Below, piece after piece: positions 1 to 11,271 of a DNA stretch of 64,000 nt (position 1 is its first letter; the number at the start of each line of letters is the position of its first letter). The position numbers were made by a program, and so were the translations under genes. A model generated the notes under the pieces. The model was not told where the DNA came from, did not search any database, and saw only the letters and a program-made list of their open reading frames with translations. Origin of the DNA: Larix kaempferi (taxonomy: Eukaryota > Streptophyta > Pinopsida > Pinales > Pinaceae); the NCBI GenBank assembly GCA_027924585.1, contig BSBM01000904.1:21413001-21477000 (forward strand). The letters are read 5' to 3'.

Positions 1-599
1 ATGTCCATATAAGAGGCCTACCCCTCCATGAACCATGGTCCCCTCTTCATGACTTCTAGTTGATCTTTGAAAGAGCCTACCTCAAGCACACAAAAAAATT
101 GGTGATAGGGAAAATGGCTACAAAATTTACAAGAAAGGAACCCCAAAACGCCTCAACACAAGCCCACAATTGTTGGAAGGATGGATGAACAACATTAAAT
201 CAACAAATGACTACCTAAAACTTAAGGAATTCAATCTCTAGTTCAAGTCATCTGGGCATCATGGAAGTACCAAGGTATTCACAACTTTCTCCATGTATAA
301 TGAAGATGGTATCGCTTAAGAGGCCACACCAAGACTTACTGAACCCCTCCCACTATGCTAGAAAGATGCATTTTTGAAAGAGCTCGTTGGGATGTGAGGT
401 CCACCTTGCACTAATTGTATCCTTGGCGCCATAGCTAAAGGATGTGATTTGTGGCCATCAAAATTAGAATTTGTAACCTTGATAGAAAAGGAGAGTGCAC
501 CATTCAATTCTAGGAGATTGTTAATAGGGGGATGGGCTATGATAAGTTGTCCCTTAGGAAGTAGAAATTCCCAATAAGTAGAAGCACACACCCTATGCT
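1..599. other. unassigned stretch, no gene recognised
   Basis: I see no recognisable protein domain here. The longest open frame is a 77-codon minus-strand frame at 358-591 that matches no family I know. It lies immediately left of the minus-strand LTR element at 600-2735, so it could be a remnant of an older element or plain intergenic DNA. Nothing else is supported. Confidence 0.4.
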
Positions 600-753
600 T
601 GTAGGAATTATGGCCTTAGGTAGGAGAGGAGGAGACAAACATTGACCACCTTCCCATCTAACAAAGATGTACATATATATTACAAAACACCGTAACTCTC
701 ATGTAACGTATAACAATTAGGTTAAGTTAACTAACTATGATTAGTCTTTAACG
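600..753 (-). repeat. 3' LTR of the minus-strand small element
   Basis: From about 660 to 752 this sequence parallels 2641-2735 closely, including the motif TTAAGTTAACTAACTATGATTAGT. The first 60 bases are poorly conserved, so the outer edge at about 600 is a guess from a TGT start. The inner edge is set by the adjacent pyrimidine-rich tract at 754-761. Confidence 0.6.
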
Positions 754-761
754 TCCCCCCT
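754..761 (-). other. polypurine tract of the small element (seen as pyrimidines on +)
   Basis: TCCCCCCTT lies directly inside the left LTR. Read on the minus strand it is a purine run ending at the LTR, the usual primer for plus-strand DNA synthesis in LTR retrotransposons. Its place agrees with the primer site at the other end. Confidence 0.6.
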
Positions 762-835
762 TAATCATTAGTTAATTAGCACCTAAAAAACTGCCTCTAC
801 TTGAGAATCAACAATGTGTGGAGCAAATTCATAGA

Positions 836-1060
836 GTGGTTTCAAGTTGACCATAAACTAATGGTTTTAAGTTGACCATTAAACTATCCCAGCAGAGAAA
901 CAACTATCTCTGAAAATGTAAATAAGCAGAACCTCATGTTTTCTGCTTAATTGGTGGTTTTAGGATTACCACTAATCAAGAGATGGTTTTAGGATTACCA
1001 CTAACCATGTCAACAACAATGAGATGGTTTAAGGATTACCACTAACCATGTCAATCAATT
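836..1060. repeat. short irregular direct repeats
   Basis: Two phrases recur here: GGTTTCAAGTTGACCATAAAC with a near copy 25 bases on, and three copies of a GGTTTTAGGATTACCACTAA-like phrase within 100 bases. They lie inside the small LTR element. No function is evident. Confidence 0.6.
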
Positions 1061-2517
1061 TGTATGTTCAGGAACACGCCTCAATACTTGTTTCCCATTT
1101 GATGATCTATTCACAGGCTTTAAAACAAACTTGGAACTGAAAACTTTAGATGGTATTGCCCCTGTCAGTGACAAGTTCTGTCAACTGCATTAAATTCATT
1201 TGGCTACTGAAATCTATAAACATAAACAAGTTCAGATTATGTAGTCCTTCATTCACAATCTTCTGAAAGTTATGAACATAAACAGGTTCAGAATGTGTAC
1301 TTTTCTTTTATTGCACCCGCAAACTATAAAAACTCAGAACTCGGTATGCTAGTTTTTTTTTTCAATTTTTATCTGCTCTTCTATTCTTTCACAGTGTCTT
1401 TGCCTATCATTCCATCTCCTTCTATGAGAACTCGCGACCAGGTGTAAACCTTATTTCAATTCCCTCAACATACTATGAAAAACTTGAAATTCAGAAACAT
1501 AAACAGTCACATTTGCAACCAGTTGTGCAGGAGCTGGTCCAAACTCCTTCGATCTTGACTTCAAGCAGAGATAGAAAAAAAAAACGCATTACCTTGCAAT
1601 CATCGATTTTGTATTTTTATTTTGGGCAGCACTTTGCCAAACACCCTTCACTCAAGTGGCTTCCTTGCTTTCTCTCTCTACTTCATTGCTCCTCCTTCCA
1701 CAAGTCCTCTACCTTACAGATATCTTCCTTGGCGGCTTCTTTTTCTCTGTCCATGCACAATGGACGATTTCTTGCGACCTTTCACCGGCATGCAATGCCT
1801 TTCTGAATGTAATGCCTTCACTTCTCAATGCCCTGAACTTTAATTTCTGGTGAACGGATAAATAATTATGTCCTTTAATCGATGGATGAATCTTTAATTC
1901 GACAACTTCTTCTCCCTTCCGTGCAGACACGCAATTACTCAACTGGTTTTGGCTTTGTCTTCTGTGGAGTATAATCTTCAAACCCAGTTCTGGATTAATA
2001 CTCAAGAGTTCTTCTCTATAGCTCGGCTCTTCTGCAGATTCTTCTGGTCCACTACCATAACTGCCTCCGGATCTCTCCCTCAATAAATAGCAGGCTCATA
2101 GTATCAAACACAGAAACAAATATACTCCTACAACACATTAACCTTTTTCAAAAGAAACTTTTTATTAAAATTTCCATATGAATCGACCTACTTCCACAAT
2201 ACCGAGATGGAATCCAACATTTTGTTTTCTTAAGCATTCTTACCAGAGAAAATGCACTCTTCCTTCTACCTTCAGCCCAAGGTTATGGCCCTCACACCAA
2301 CGCACTTCCTTTTGCAAACAGATTGAATGGACACTCGAACGGACAAGAAATGCCTCTCCATGGATAGACATGTCAATAGTTAGGGTGGCTTCGACTTCAC
2401 AATATATTCTTGGGAAATCGGACTTATGCACACACTTCTTATAATCAGAACTCTCTATGCGCCAATTCATCCTTCATTTTTCCATCACAATCCCTCAAGC
2501 ACCAAGATCTAAAATGC

Positions 2518-2530
2518 GCTCTGATACCAC
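2518..2530 (-). other. primer binding site (initiator Met tRNA type), minus strand
   Basis: GCTCTGATACCA is the exact reverse complement of TGGTATCAGAGC, the common plant primer site for initiator Met tRNA. It abuts the LTR that starts at 2531. Confidence 0.8.
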
Positions 2531-2735
2531 TGTTAGACAACATATCATAAAATATATATGAAAAAGATAAGGAGAGACATAAAGACAAACATGGCAGAAA
2601 AGACTATATATTAATGAGTTGCTAAGCTATCTAGCATATGCACAAAGATGTACATATATATTACACAACACCATAATTGTCATGTAACGGTATAATAGTT
2701 ACGTTAAGTTAACTAACTATGATTAGTATTTAACA
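2531..2735 (-). repeat. 5' LTR of the minus-strand small element
   Basis: The sequence starts TGTTAG and ends TTTAACA, matching the TG...CA rule. It is bordered on the left by the primer site, and its right half is repeated at 660-753. The length is 205 bp. Confidence 0.7.
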
Positions 2736-2749
2736 TGATTAGTAACATA

Positions 2750-2855
2750 GGGCTGGGATTTTTTATCCCGAGAATTCGAGATCGAGCCGCTAATTCCTAC
2801 GGATTCCAAAAAATCCCGATAGTTATCTGAAAAGGATGTCATTGATCTTCAATTC
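2750..2855. other. short palindromic stretch, no gene
   Basis: GGGATTTTTTATCCC (about 2756-2770) is a short inverted repeat. A further TTCCAAAAAATCCCGA follows 35 bases on. This may be a relic of a transposon edge; nothing firmer can be said. Confidence 0.3.
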
Positions 2856-3314
2856 ATGATGAAATGCGATAATTTCATTAACTGCACGTCAGGCAGAAAG
2901 AAAAAAATGTTTCAGAATGCAGATGTGGGCTTGTTGGGCGGTAGTAGGGAGTCCTGGGAAATTGAGAAACTGAGTTGGAATTGGGAAGTGCAAAGAGAGG
3001 ATAGCATGTCGCCATTAAAGAAGGAACTACGAGCTTTGCTGGACGAAATTTGTGACATTAAAGCAATGCTCGGGGTCATTCAATCATAGTGGGATGGCCT
3101 ATTTGATGCAACCATGAATATATCTTATCATATTTCTCTCTTGGACACATGTATGGATGATGTTGAGGGTCATGTGAGGGTTCAGGGTGGACAAATTGAA
3201 TTGCTCATTGATGACATGGACAAGCTCCTGCATTCTTCTCAGGAAATTCGTTTCCAGCTTCACACTCTGGACTCTCACCAGGCTCACGATAACGATAAGG
3301 CCTTTATCCACTAG
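2856..3314 (+). pseudogene. unrecognised coiled-coil-like pseudogene
   Basis: One frame runs from ATG at 2856 to TAG at 3312-3314, interrupted once by an in-frame TAG at 3087-3089. The two halves (77 and 66 codons, plus the joining codons) are in the same frame. The residues from about position 50 on are rich in Leu, Ile, Met, Asp and Glu with heptad-like spacing, so a coiled coil is plausible. I recognise no family. It is followed by T-rich sequence that could be an old 3' untranslated region, which would suit a decayed retrocopy. It may also be a chance frame; composition and length give only modest support. Confidence 0.3.
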
Positions 3315-3639
3315 TCACCCAAGGAAGCAATGGACTTGAAATCCTCTAGAAATGAAGAAGGTTACTAGCAAAATAATTTTCAATTTGATATGTGGTCTTT
3401 CCTTTTGTTTGATTTGTTATGTTTTTTTGTTGCATATTATTAGTAGGTCAGTTCATTCATATATACAGTATTAAGGATTCTGTAAAAGATGGGAAACTTA
3501 TGTCTGTGTGTTTTAGACACTATCTATTTAAGGATACTGGGATTGTAAATTTGAAACTCTATTTTATGCTATTTGGATGGGCAAATTTTGTAATTTTTTG
3601 TTGTTTCAGCTTTTTAATATAATCTCCTAACGTTTTCAT

Positions 3640-3953
3640 GAAAAAAAATGCTAAACCCTACATATTGTAATATTACATTTCTTTTATTATATTAGTATTG
3701 TCTTTATTGGTCAGTTAGTACCTTAATTGTAATTGTGTGGTTGGATAAGACCTTAATTGTAATGGTAACTCTTGCCTCCTATATATACCATGGGGACCTA
3801 GTTTTAGATATCATCTCATCATGTGCATTTGATCTATTGTAAAAGAAGGTCGCCCCTCAATTAGGCTTCTTATCCATCTCTTTATTTGATTCTCAAGGTT
3901 GGGCTACTCTTCCATTCTGTTTTTATGCTATTTTGGGAATTTGGTTCATAACA
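3640..3953 (+). repeat. LTR (3' part at least) of a Ty3/gypsy element
   Basis: The right edge is clear: it ends in CATAACA, followed by two bases and a perfect initiator-Met primer site. Inside is a TATA-like TATATATACC (about 3780-3789), and about 130 bp downstream a T-rich stretch typical of plant LTR U5 regions. A phrase of about 20 bases containing CCTTAATTGTAAT is repeated. The left edge is not defined and I found no second LTR for this element. Confidence 0.55.
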
Positions 3954-3955
3954 TT

Positions 3956-3968
3956 TGGTATCAGAGCC
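3956..3968 (+). other. primer binding site (initiator Met tRNA type)
   Basis: TGGTATCAGAGCC lies two bases after the LTR end. It is complementary to the 3' end of plant initiator Met tRNA and gives the orientation (+). Confidence 0.85.
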
Positions 3969-4643
3969 ATATTCGCTATAAAAAATTTTGGGGAAGTTTC
4001 AGATAGCTAAATTTTCAGGAGATTCAAGAGATATTTCTATGTACATGTGGTTAAACACTTAGGTCCTAGTTCTCTATAAGTTTGGAGTTACAGTCTGTGG
4101 AAAGTATGGATTTTTACTAGTCCAAAAAGGTGTTCTGGATAAAAACTATTATATTTGAAGCTTGAGAGCTACAATCTAGGTGCCCATAGTTGCATGGGAT
4201 ATTATATAGAACAAAGTATTTTAGGTAAAAAATTCATAATTATATATAAAAAATTGGATGCATGGCAGGCTTTACATGTTTTCTATTCTGAAAGCACCAA
4301 ACAACAAGTTATAGGAAAGTTACCATAACTTTCTCTTGGAAATTTCAAAGTTACCTTAGGTGGAAGGTCATCCATCAAGACAAGCTCCAAATCAAGATTT
4401 GAAAAGATATGTAACTCACAATTGACATAAATTTTGATTGGAAGGGGTGATTCAAAAACTTTGGTGGAGTTCAAATATAGAATAACTATAGATAAATATT
4501 ATTGTGAACCCACATAGTAAAAGTTAGTGCAAAAAATGTTACACCTCTTAAACCTCAAGAGAGCTCAATTATGACTATAAATAAAGTGAAGATATATATA
4601 ACAACTATCCAATTTAGATAACAAATGTAACAAACTAAATCAG

Positions 4644-5960
4644 ATGTCAAAAAAAGGTGGATTTGATACATGTAAAAAAATAAAATGGAAAATATGGGAT
4701 CAAAAGATGGAACAAAAGATGAAAAACATGGATCAAAAGATGAAAAACATGGATCAAAAGATGGAAAATATGGTCAGTAAATATGATCTCAAAGATATGA
4801 AGGGGGGTAATTGTAAAGGATCTAAGACTCCTATTTATCCCTAATTCACCTCCCCATGAAGAGGATGAAGAGAACAAGAGGATTTTAAGTCCCAATCATG
4901 TATTGAGAAAATTGAAAAAGAATTGGATAACAAGTTTGAGTCCCCAACACTTCATCATTCATCAATGCATGATCCACATCATCATGTGTTCAACTCAGGA
5001 CCAAGGAACTACTTCATTACCAAGATTGATATGAAAAAGTTTGATGGTAATAATCCAATAACATGGATTTTCAAGATGGAACAATTCTTTGATCTACACT
5101 AACTACCAACTTTACAAAAGGTAACTATTGCATCCTTGTATTTAGAACTTGATCAGTTTGTGTGGTAACAGTGGATTTGTGAATATATAACGGACTCTAT
5201 AGTCTATTGGTGTGTGTGTGTGTGTCCATAGAAAACATTATGGTGATATTAATAGAAACACTTTCTTTATCCAATTGATATATCTTGGGAAACGAGGTCT
5301 AGTTACATAGCACATTAAGCAATTTCAAAGGTTGAGTCTTATAATGAAGAAAATTCCGGAGGATGATTTGTTGGAATTCTTTGTGGGAACTTTGAAGGAG
5401 ACAATTAAACATGAGTTATTACTCGTTGAACCTAAATCATTTAAGAATGTTTTTAATTTTCCAAGAAAAAATGAAAGTAAATATATGGAAACTAGAAGGG
5501 ATACCACTAGTACCTACAAACAAGTAAATGTTCTTACTCCTAAACTCACTTACTATACAAGGTTGACACCTCAACACTTGAAGGTTCAGAAGAGAAAAAT
5601 GACTATGTTTCATGTGACAGTAAGTATGGCAAGGGGAATAACTATGGTTTCTCAATTATTCCAATAGATTGTGAAGAGAAATACAATCAAGAACTAGAAC
5701 AATCTCAAGATCTAGAACTAGAAGATACTACTCTAGCCATATATTTTCATGCATTGGTTAGCATAAAACTCCTCAAGCTCTCAATATATAAGGATATATC
5801 AAAAGAAAAGGTAACAATGTTGATTGATTCTAGTAGTACCCATAAGTTCATTAATTGAAACTTAACAAAATTATTGAATTGCTTTATATATCCAACACCA
5901 AAGTTTCAAGTAATGATTGTAGATGGCGGTACAATATGCTTACAATTGGCGAACATCATA
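4644..5960 (+). pseudogene. Ty3/gypsy gag and protease relic
   Basis: Broken frames show a plant Ty3/gypsy gag. At about 5030-5170 there is a KFDG...TWIFKMEQFFDLH stretch followed by TIASLYLELDQFVW, the usual capsid start. At 5325-5560 the frame gives a late-capsid segment containing EFFVGTLKETIKHEL. At about 5810-5935 DSSSTHKFIN stands where the retropepsin DSG motif is expected, so the catalytic Gly has become Ser. Several stops and frameshifts are present and no full-length frame remains. The N-terminal part (4644-4844) is a Met/Lys-rich repeat. RT and RNase H of this element are missing downstream. The matching integrase end is seen at 10.85-11.27 kb, so this is probably the left half of one element. 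Confidence 0.75.
4698..4775 (+). repeat. short in-frame tandem repeat (gag N-terminus)
   Basis: A 21-base unit reading roughly ATGGATCAAAAGATGAAAAAC is repeated about three to four times with few changes and encodes MDQKMKN-type heptads. Seven-residue units suggest a short coiled coil in the gag N-terminus. Confidence 0.75.
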
Positions 5961-6110
5961 AAATGTAATTTATTATATCTATGGTTCCAATAAGAAAACA
6001 TAACATATGATTTTTCTTTAACTTAATGCAAACATCATAAAAATGTAATTTATTATATTTATGATTCTAATAGGAAAACATAAATATATGATTTTTCTTT
6101 AACTTAATGA
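5952..6110 (+). repeat. 79-bp tandem duplication
   Basis: AACATCATAAAATGTAATTT at 5952 returns at 6031 with one added A, and the match runs to TTTAACTTAATG in both copies with a handful of substitutions. The duplication overlaps the end of the protease relic. Confidence 0.8.
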
Positions 6111-7475
6111 TGACACATAATTCCATGTTATTTCAAAAGCTTATACATACTTCCAGGCTATTTTTCTTCGATCCTTGTTTCTTTCCCTTGGTTTATTGAT
6201 TTTTCTTTGTTATGATAGATGTCTTCTTGTTCTTCTCCTAAAGTTAACCAATCCTTCTCATATGGTTTACTCTCTTTCTATTTCTGCTAAAGTTAACCAA
6301 TCCTTCTCATGTTCTTTTTTTATCAACTTATGCTTTGATAGTTTCTTTCGTGTTTTTATATTCTTATTCTTATTGGAACTACCACTTGTCCTTTTAACTT
6401 TGTCATTTGGTATTTTTTTCTTTCATGTTGTCTCATTAAATTGTCTTTCTAGTGTAATATTGTTCTTTACAACTTCAATGATAATTTTCTTCCACTTCTT
6501 TATGGACTTTCCAAAATCCTTTGTAATGTTGAACTCATGTATTTGCTTTTTTTTATACATCTCTATTAAAGTTGTTAGATTTTCTTGTCAACATTAAAAA
6601 CCTTGAAATATTAGTTGTCAGAATGTAAATTGCCTACCATACATATGTCTATCTTACATGATCTATTGACGTTAGGATATCTCCATTAAATATGTGAAAA
6701 TAGACTTGAATACTCGACGATTCTTCTCTGTGCAACATTAGAACCATAACTTCTAGTGTCCTCCACCAAAAACAAAAGTAGTATTGTATAGAAAGAGATT
6801 AGTCCGAAGTGCGCAAAAAAGTGAGGCGCGTAATCTCAAAGCTCTATTAACTAATGCTTTGTGCCTTATGCATTACATGGTTGCTCATCATTTTTTGTTC
6901 TCTTGTATTAAAATCTATTTTCAAAAATAAAATAAAAAACCATATATCAAAATCTTTAAGTATGAAAACACTAATATCCCAACAACACACTACTACTAAT
7001 TTCACTATACTAACATGGAAAATAGTAATTATACTAACATGGAGAATAGTACTGAATTTCATTATTCACTTATAAATGTGAGAATGTTGTCCCTTTCCCA
7101 TTCAAACACAAACCTACATTAATGAGCTTTTATTAATCAACCATAAAGCTATAAGAGTTGCTTCACTCATTCCTTCCCCCATTTAAGCAAACTATGGGGT
7201 CCCAACCCCCCACATTTAAGCTATACTCTATATAGTGACGTGGCTCCATAGAATATGATGTTTGGACAAAATCGATACCTCCACAAGGCTTTCATCATTT
7301 ATGAAGTTGATTAAACAAGGGAATAAGATAAGATATTTGGTATGCATATTGTGTGTTTCTTCTCCATTAACGTCGAGGAGAACTTTGGATTAAATATGTA
7401 GGCCATATAGAAAGACAACCTCGGAATTATCGCCAATGTAGATGTATCATTGTTATAAAAAAATATCTTTGAATA

Positions 7476-7563
7476 AAGGCAAGTGCACCAATACCTTTAC
7501 ATAGACCACCAAGGCAAGTGCACCAATACCTTTACATAGACCACCAATACCTTTACATAGACC
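7476..7563. repeat. 35-bp tandem repeat
   Basis: A unit starting AAGGCAAGTGCACCAATACC occurs at 7476 and 7511. A third partial unit (CAATACCTTTACATAGACCA) follows. Confidence 0.85.
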
Positions 7564-8222
7564 AGACACTCACTGCACAACTACTTCAAAATATATCATC
7601 TATACTTTATTTGGGCTGAGGTTTCTATTAGGAAAATTCTTATGCACTCTCGCTCACTTTTGTATGGAATGTGATCACCATATTCTTAGACATCAATGCA
7701 TTTGCACACCATGCAATAAATCATAAGGAACGCTTCATCTTTATATTCTCAATGTACTAGGTAAAATATGTTTATTTTTTTTATTGCAGAGATAGGTCAA
7801 TAAAAAAACCTTTTTAGAAGACATTTTATGGGTCAATTGAAGATCATTTTTTCTTGTTATAACTAAATACGGGAAACATTTGGAATGTAAATCATCAGCG
7901 TTAATGTTTCAAGCACCTCATCTTGGGGATCACAAGAGTCGAACCTACAACTTTTCGAACTTTAGGGGAGAGATTTCACATCTAGCTCATGCACACTTGA
8001 GATAACTCTCCAAATTTGTAAACTCGATATATATCTCATAAACTCTTTCTTTCTAGTTGGTTTTAAAGCTAAAACTTCAAGAGAACTCATGTTTTTACAT
8101 AGCAATCTCACTTATTATGTGCCAAACCACACCAACACAACACCATGGCACATATTTGACACCTCTTGGTTAGTCCATTAACCTCATATGTCAGAAAATA
8201 AATTTAGAATGTATGATATCCA

Positions 8223-8501
8223 AGTAAACCACCGACCCTGATTATGGGACCTAACCCAGTGGGAATATCAAGTGAGGCCTTTATATATCAATGCATAGCC
8301 ACCTGAGATTATATATATATATATATATATATATTATTTTATTTTATTTTTTCTTGTAAGAAGTTGTAGGGAAACCTTCAAGTATTTTCCCTCATTTCGA
8401 TGATGGTATCTAAGGTAAACCACCGACCCTGATTATGAGGCCTAACCCGATGGGGATATCAAGTGATGCCCTTATATATCAATGCATAGCCACCCGAGAT
8501 T
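8223..8501. repeat. pair of ~89-bp direct repeats flanking an AT microsatellite
   Basis: GTAAACCACCGACCCTGATT begins both copies (about 8223 and 8413), and both end in ATAGCCACC(T/C)GAGATT. Between them is an (AT)n run at about 8310-8333. The copies differ at a few positions. No coding content is evident. Confidence 0.8.
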
Positions 8502-8778
8502 TGACTCCGAGACCTTCTGCTTACAACTCACGACTCTCAACCACTTAAACTAACCCACTGAACTAATATATATATAATTTTAGAGATCCAAAACTTAAAT
8601 TAATGATCCTTTTTCCTATCTTTCTATCTAATCCCTCTCGAAGGATGTACAACAATTTTTTGTGACCTACTCTAGATATGGAAGAGGACAAGCTTAATTA
8701 TGGGGACATGAGCCCAAGTCTAAAAATTATCTTTCCTTCTGACCTTGAATTTAAGGAGGCCAAGAGGATGGCTCGTCT

Positions 8779-8842
8779 AATAGGTCGTGACCAGATCCCA
8801 AATCTCTTGTAATAGGTCGTGACCAGATCCCAAATCTCTTGA
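8779..8842. repeat. 32-bp tandem duplication
   Basis: AATAGGTCGTGACCAGATCC occurs at 8779 and again at 8811, each continuing CAAATCTCTTG. Confidence 0.9.
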
Positions 8843-10848
8843 ATGATGGAGTCAAGGACAAATTTCGTCATTCTTTAGGGGGTGAGTTATTAAGTCCATC
8901 GAAAGGAGGAGTTAAGGTCATGCTAATAAGATATATTTATTATCTTATTAATATATCTCCCACAGCTATGTTGGATGTACACATTTCAAAGGAGTTTTGG
9001 TGTGTTAATGCAATTGATTACTATCATGTGCATACCTTTAGATGTGATGCATTTACCCCTGTGCATAAATAAAAAAAAGTCCAAAGTTGATTCAAATTCA
9101 AGGAAAATATATATTTCTTATTAGCTATGATAATATAATAAATGGGTATATATTGTGGGATTTTACTAATAATAAGGTAATTGTTAGTCAAGATGTTATT
9201 TTTAATGAAAAATTCACGTAAAGAAAGGAAGTACAACAAACACTTGAGATTGTACCTGTTTGAAATAGAAACGACCAAAGATGAAAATGAACCTTTTAAT
9301 CAACATGAAGAGCATTAAGTTCAACAACCACAACTTAGAAGATCTACACGTCCCAAAAAGCATCCAAAAGGGTATTCTCCTTATTTTTAGTCCTCATTTT
9401 CTTTGTTAATTGATGATGGTGAACACAGTTCATTTTAGGAGGCTAGAGAATCTAAGAATGAAGATAAATGGAGAAAATCCATGGATGAGGAATGCACACA
9501 AATGAAATGTGCGAACTTGTGGATCTACCATACAGAAGAAAGGTTGTTGGAAACAAGTGGGTGTACAAAGTAACGAAGAACAGTGGCAGGTTGTTGGAAT
9601 GTTATAATGCTCAATTGGTGGCAAAAGGTTATGTGCATAAGTCATGTATAGACTTTAATGAAAACTTCTCTCCAGTTGTGAAGTTGACTATTGTAAGAGT
9701 TTTACTTGCACACATAGGATTTAGATCTAGGGAAACTCAGTATGTAAAAATATTTTCTTACATGGTGATGTCGTGGAAGAGATTTATATGGCTCAACCTA
9801 AGGGCTATACAAAAAGCGTCAAAGAACACTTGGTTGTAGACTAAATAAATATTTGTATGAATTCAAATATGCACCAAGGACATGGTACAAAAAATTTGAC
9901 ATCTTCATGAACCAAGGTTTCAGTAGGAGTAAAGATGAGCATTGTGCACATTAAAAGAGATTTGATGATGGAAGTTTCACTATCTTATTGTTATATGTTG
10001 ATGATATTATATTTGTAGGCCCCAACATGAAGAAAATCATTGATCTTAAGGCTCAATTGGCCAAGTCATTTGAAGTCAAGGATTTAGGAGTAGAAAACTA
10101 AATTCCGGGGATGAAGATACGTAGAGATTGGGCATATAGGAAGAGTTGCTTAAGTAAAAAGGAATATATAGAAAATATTTTTTAGTTCCTCAATACATAG
10201 AATGAAAAACCAGCTAGAACCCCACTTCCTCTATAGTTCAATTTTTCTTCCAAGCATTGTCCTAGGATAGAAGTATAGAAGACAAGCGTGTCTCATGTAC
10301 CATATTTATCAATTGTAGGGAGCCTGAGCACTAGATCAGATATTTCCCAAGTAGTGTGAATTGTTATTCAGTTCATGGTGGATCTTGGTAAGGAGCATTT
10401 GATGGCTATGAAGTGGATAATTAGAGACTTAAGGGAAACTTCAAATGTCACTATTTTCTACAAATTGGCAGATTTACAAATTAAAGGATTTGCTAGATTC
10501 TAATTTTGCTGGAGGCAAAGATGGTTGCAGGAAGTCTACTATAGGATATACTTTCAATTTTGTTGTTGGATTTGTAAGCTAACATCTAAATTGTAGACAA
10601 TGATATCTTTATCAACCACTAAAGTAGAATATGTGGCAACAACTGAGGCCATCAAAGAGGCAATTTGGATAGAGCAACTAATGGGTGACTTCAAGATTAT
10701 GTAGAGGGATATTACTTTTCATTGTGACAGTCAAAGTGTTATTCACTTAGTGACATTTCATGATTGAAAAAAATATTGATATTAAATACCATTATATAAG
10801 AAAAGTGGTTGAAGAAGGTAGGATCATGTTAGAGAAAATTGTCAACTA
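8839..10848 (+). pseudogene. Ty1/copia pol relic (integrase end, RT, RNase H)
   Basis: Order and motifs are those of Ty1/copia: integrase before RT. At 8940-9230 the frame shows the integrase C-terminal region, including a DYYHVHTFRCDAF-type stretch and VIVSQDVIFNE. At 9330-9680 there is the RRSTRPKKHP linker, the RT start with RKVVGNKWVYKV, and LVAKGYVHK...DFNENFSPVVKL. The RT catalytic box is LLYVDDIIFVG (YVDD codons at 9994-10005). RNase H follows at about 10610-10750 with TKVEYVATTEA and HCDSQSV, ending near 10845. Stops and frameshifts are frequent, and the gag, protease and integrase core are absent. It lies between the two halves of a Ty3/gypsy relic, so insertion into that element followed by deletion is the simplest reading; no LTRs or target duplication were found. 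Confidence 0.8.
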
Positions 10849-11271
10849 TTGAGTCCCATTTTGAAACTTGTGTTGGGTATCTGCAACCTTCACCCATAGA
10901 TGTTGTATATGGAAAAAAAGGAGGAGTGAGGGAAAACACCATAGGAGAAGGATTGAAGGATGAAAAAATTGTTTATAAGATCAAGTCAATCCATTTACAA
11001 GTATAGGAGAAATTAAAGAATTCAAAGGGAATGTACAAGGCTTGGCATGATCAACATAGAATAAAGAAAACATTGAAAATGAGAGACAATGTTTGGTTGC
11101 ATCTAAACAAGGAAATACTATGAGGTTTTGGTAAGGATATCAAATATATATGGTATGGTCCTTTTGAAGTGTTGGAGAAGGTGTGCGAGGTTTTGGTAAG
11201 GATATCAAATATATATGGTATGGTCCTTTTGAAGTGTTGGAGAAGGTGTGCAATAATGCCTACATACTCAA
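10849..11271 (+). pseudogene. Ty3/gypsy integrase C-terminal relic
   Basis: After the copia sequence the reading changes to a Ty3/gypsy integrase tail. SHFETCVGY and PSPIDVVYGKKGGVRE are followed by KLKNSKGMYKAWHDQHR, then DNVWLHLNKE and WYGPFEVLEKV..NAY. These are the usual landmarks downstream of the catalytic core. The coding line has stop codons and a 65-bp tandem duplication that shifts the frame. It probably completes the element whose gag and protease lie at 4.6-5.96 kb. The frame ends where an LTR-like sequence starts at 11272. Confidence 0.75.
11122..11251 (+). repeat. 65-bp perfect tandem duplication in integrase
   Basis: GAGGTTTTGGTAAGGATATC starts at 11122 and again at 11187, and both units end GAGAAGGTGTGC. 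I see no difference between the copies. A 65-base unit is not a multiple of three, so it breaks the frame. The identity indicates a recent event compared with the decay around it. Confidence 0.9.

Larger units (their letters stand above)
600..2735 (-). mobile_element. small non-autonomous LTR retrotransposon (minus strand)
   Basis: Two related terminal sequences lie about 1.8 kb apart. They share the block from ACAAAGATGTACATATATAT to GGTTAAGTTAACTAACTATG. Next to the right copy is GCTCTGATACCA (2518-2529), the reverse complement of the plant initiator-Met tRNA primer site TGGTATCAGAGC. Next to the left copy is a pyrimidine tract (754-761), the reverse complement of a polypurine tract. Both signals say the element points leftward. 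The 1.75-kb interior holds no gag or pol that I can recognise. The longest internal minus frame is 124 codons at 1709-2083, of unknown nature. I infer a TRIM/SMART-like non-autonomous element. The left end is uncertain and I found no target-site duplication. Confidence 0.7.
6111..8829. other. AT-rich interval without a recognised gene
   Basis: There is no domain I can name. A 140-codon plus frame at 6175-6597 is very hydrophobic and T-rich. The reverse strand of the same DNA gives a Lys-rich broken frame, so I treat both as composition artefacts. A 43-codon frame at 8678-8809 (starting MEEDKLNYGDMSPSLK) is of unknown origin. Repeats within the interval are listed separately. Confidence 0.5.

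Noticed and set aside
1709-2083. 124-codon minus frame in the small LTR element as a gag gene
   Set aside because: No capsid or knuckle motif, and the position relative to the primer site is not distinctive.
6175-6597. 140-codon hydrophobic plus-strand frame (membrane protein?)
   Set aside because: T-rich composition alone gives Phe/Leu/Ile; no start context, homology or neighbour supports it, and it contains a short internal duplication.
7476-8501. Regularly repeated phrases considered as a CRISPR-like array
   Set aside because: Units are tandem or only two copies, with no uniform unique spacers; the DNA is plainly plant-like.
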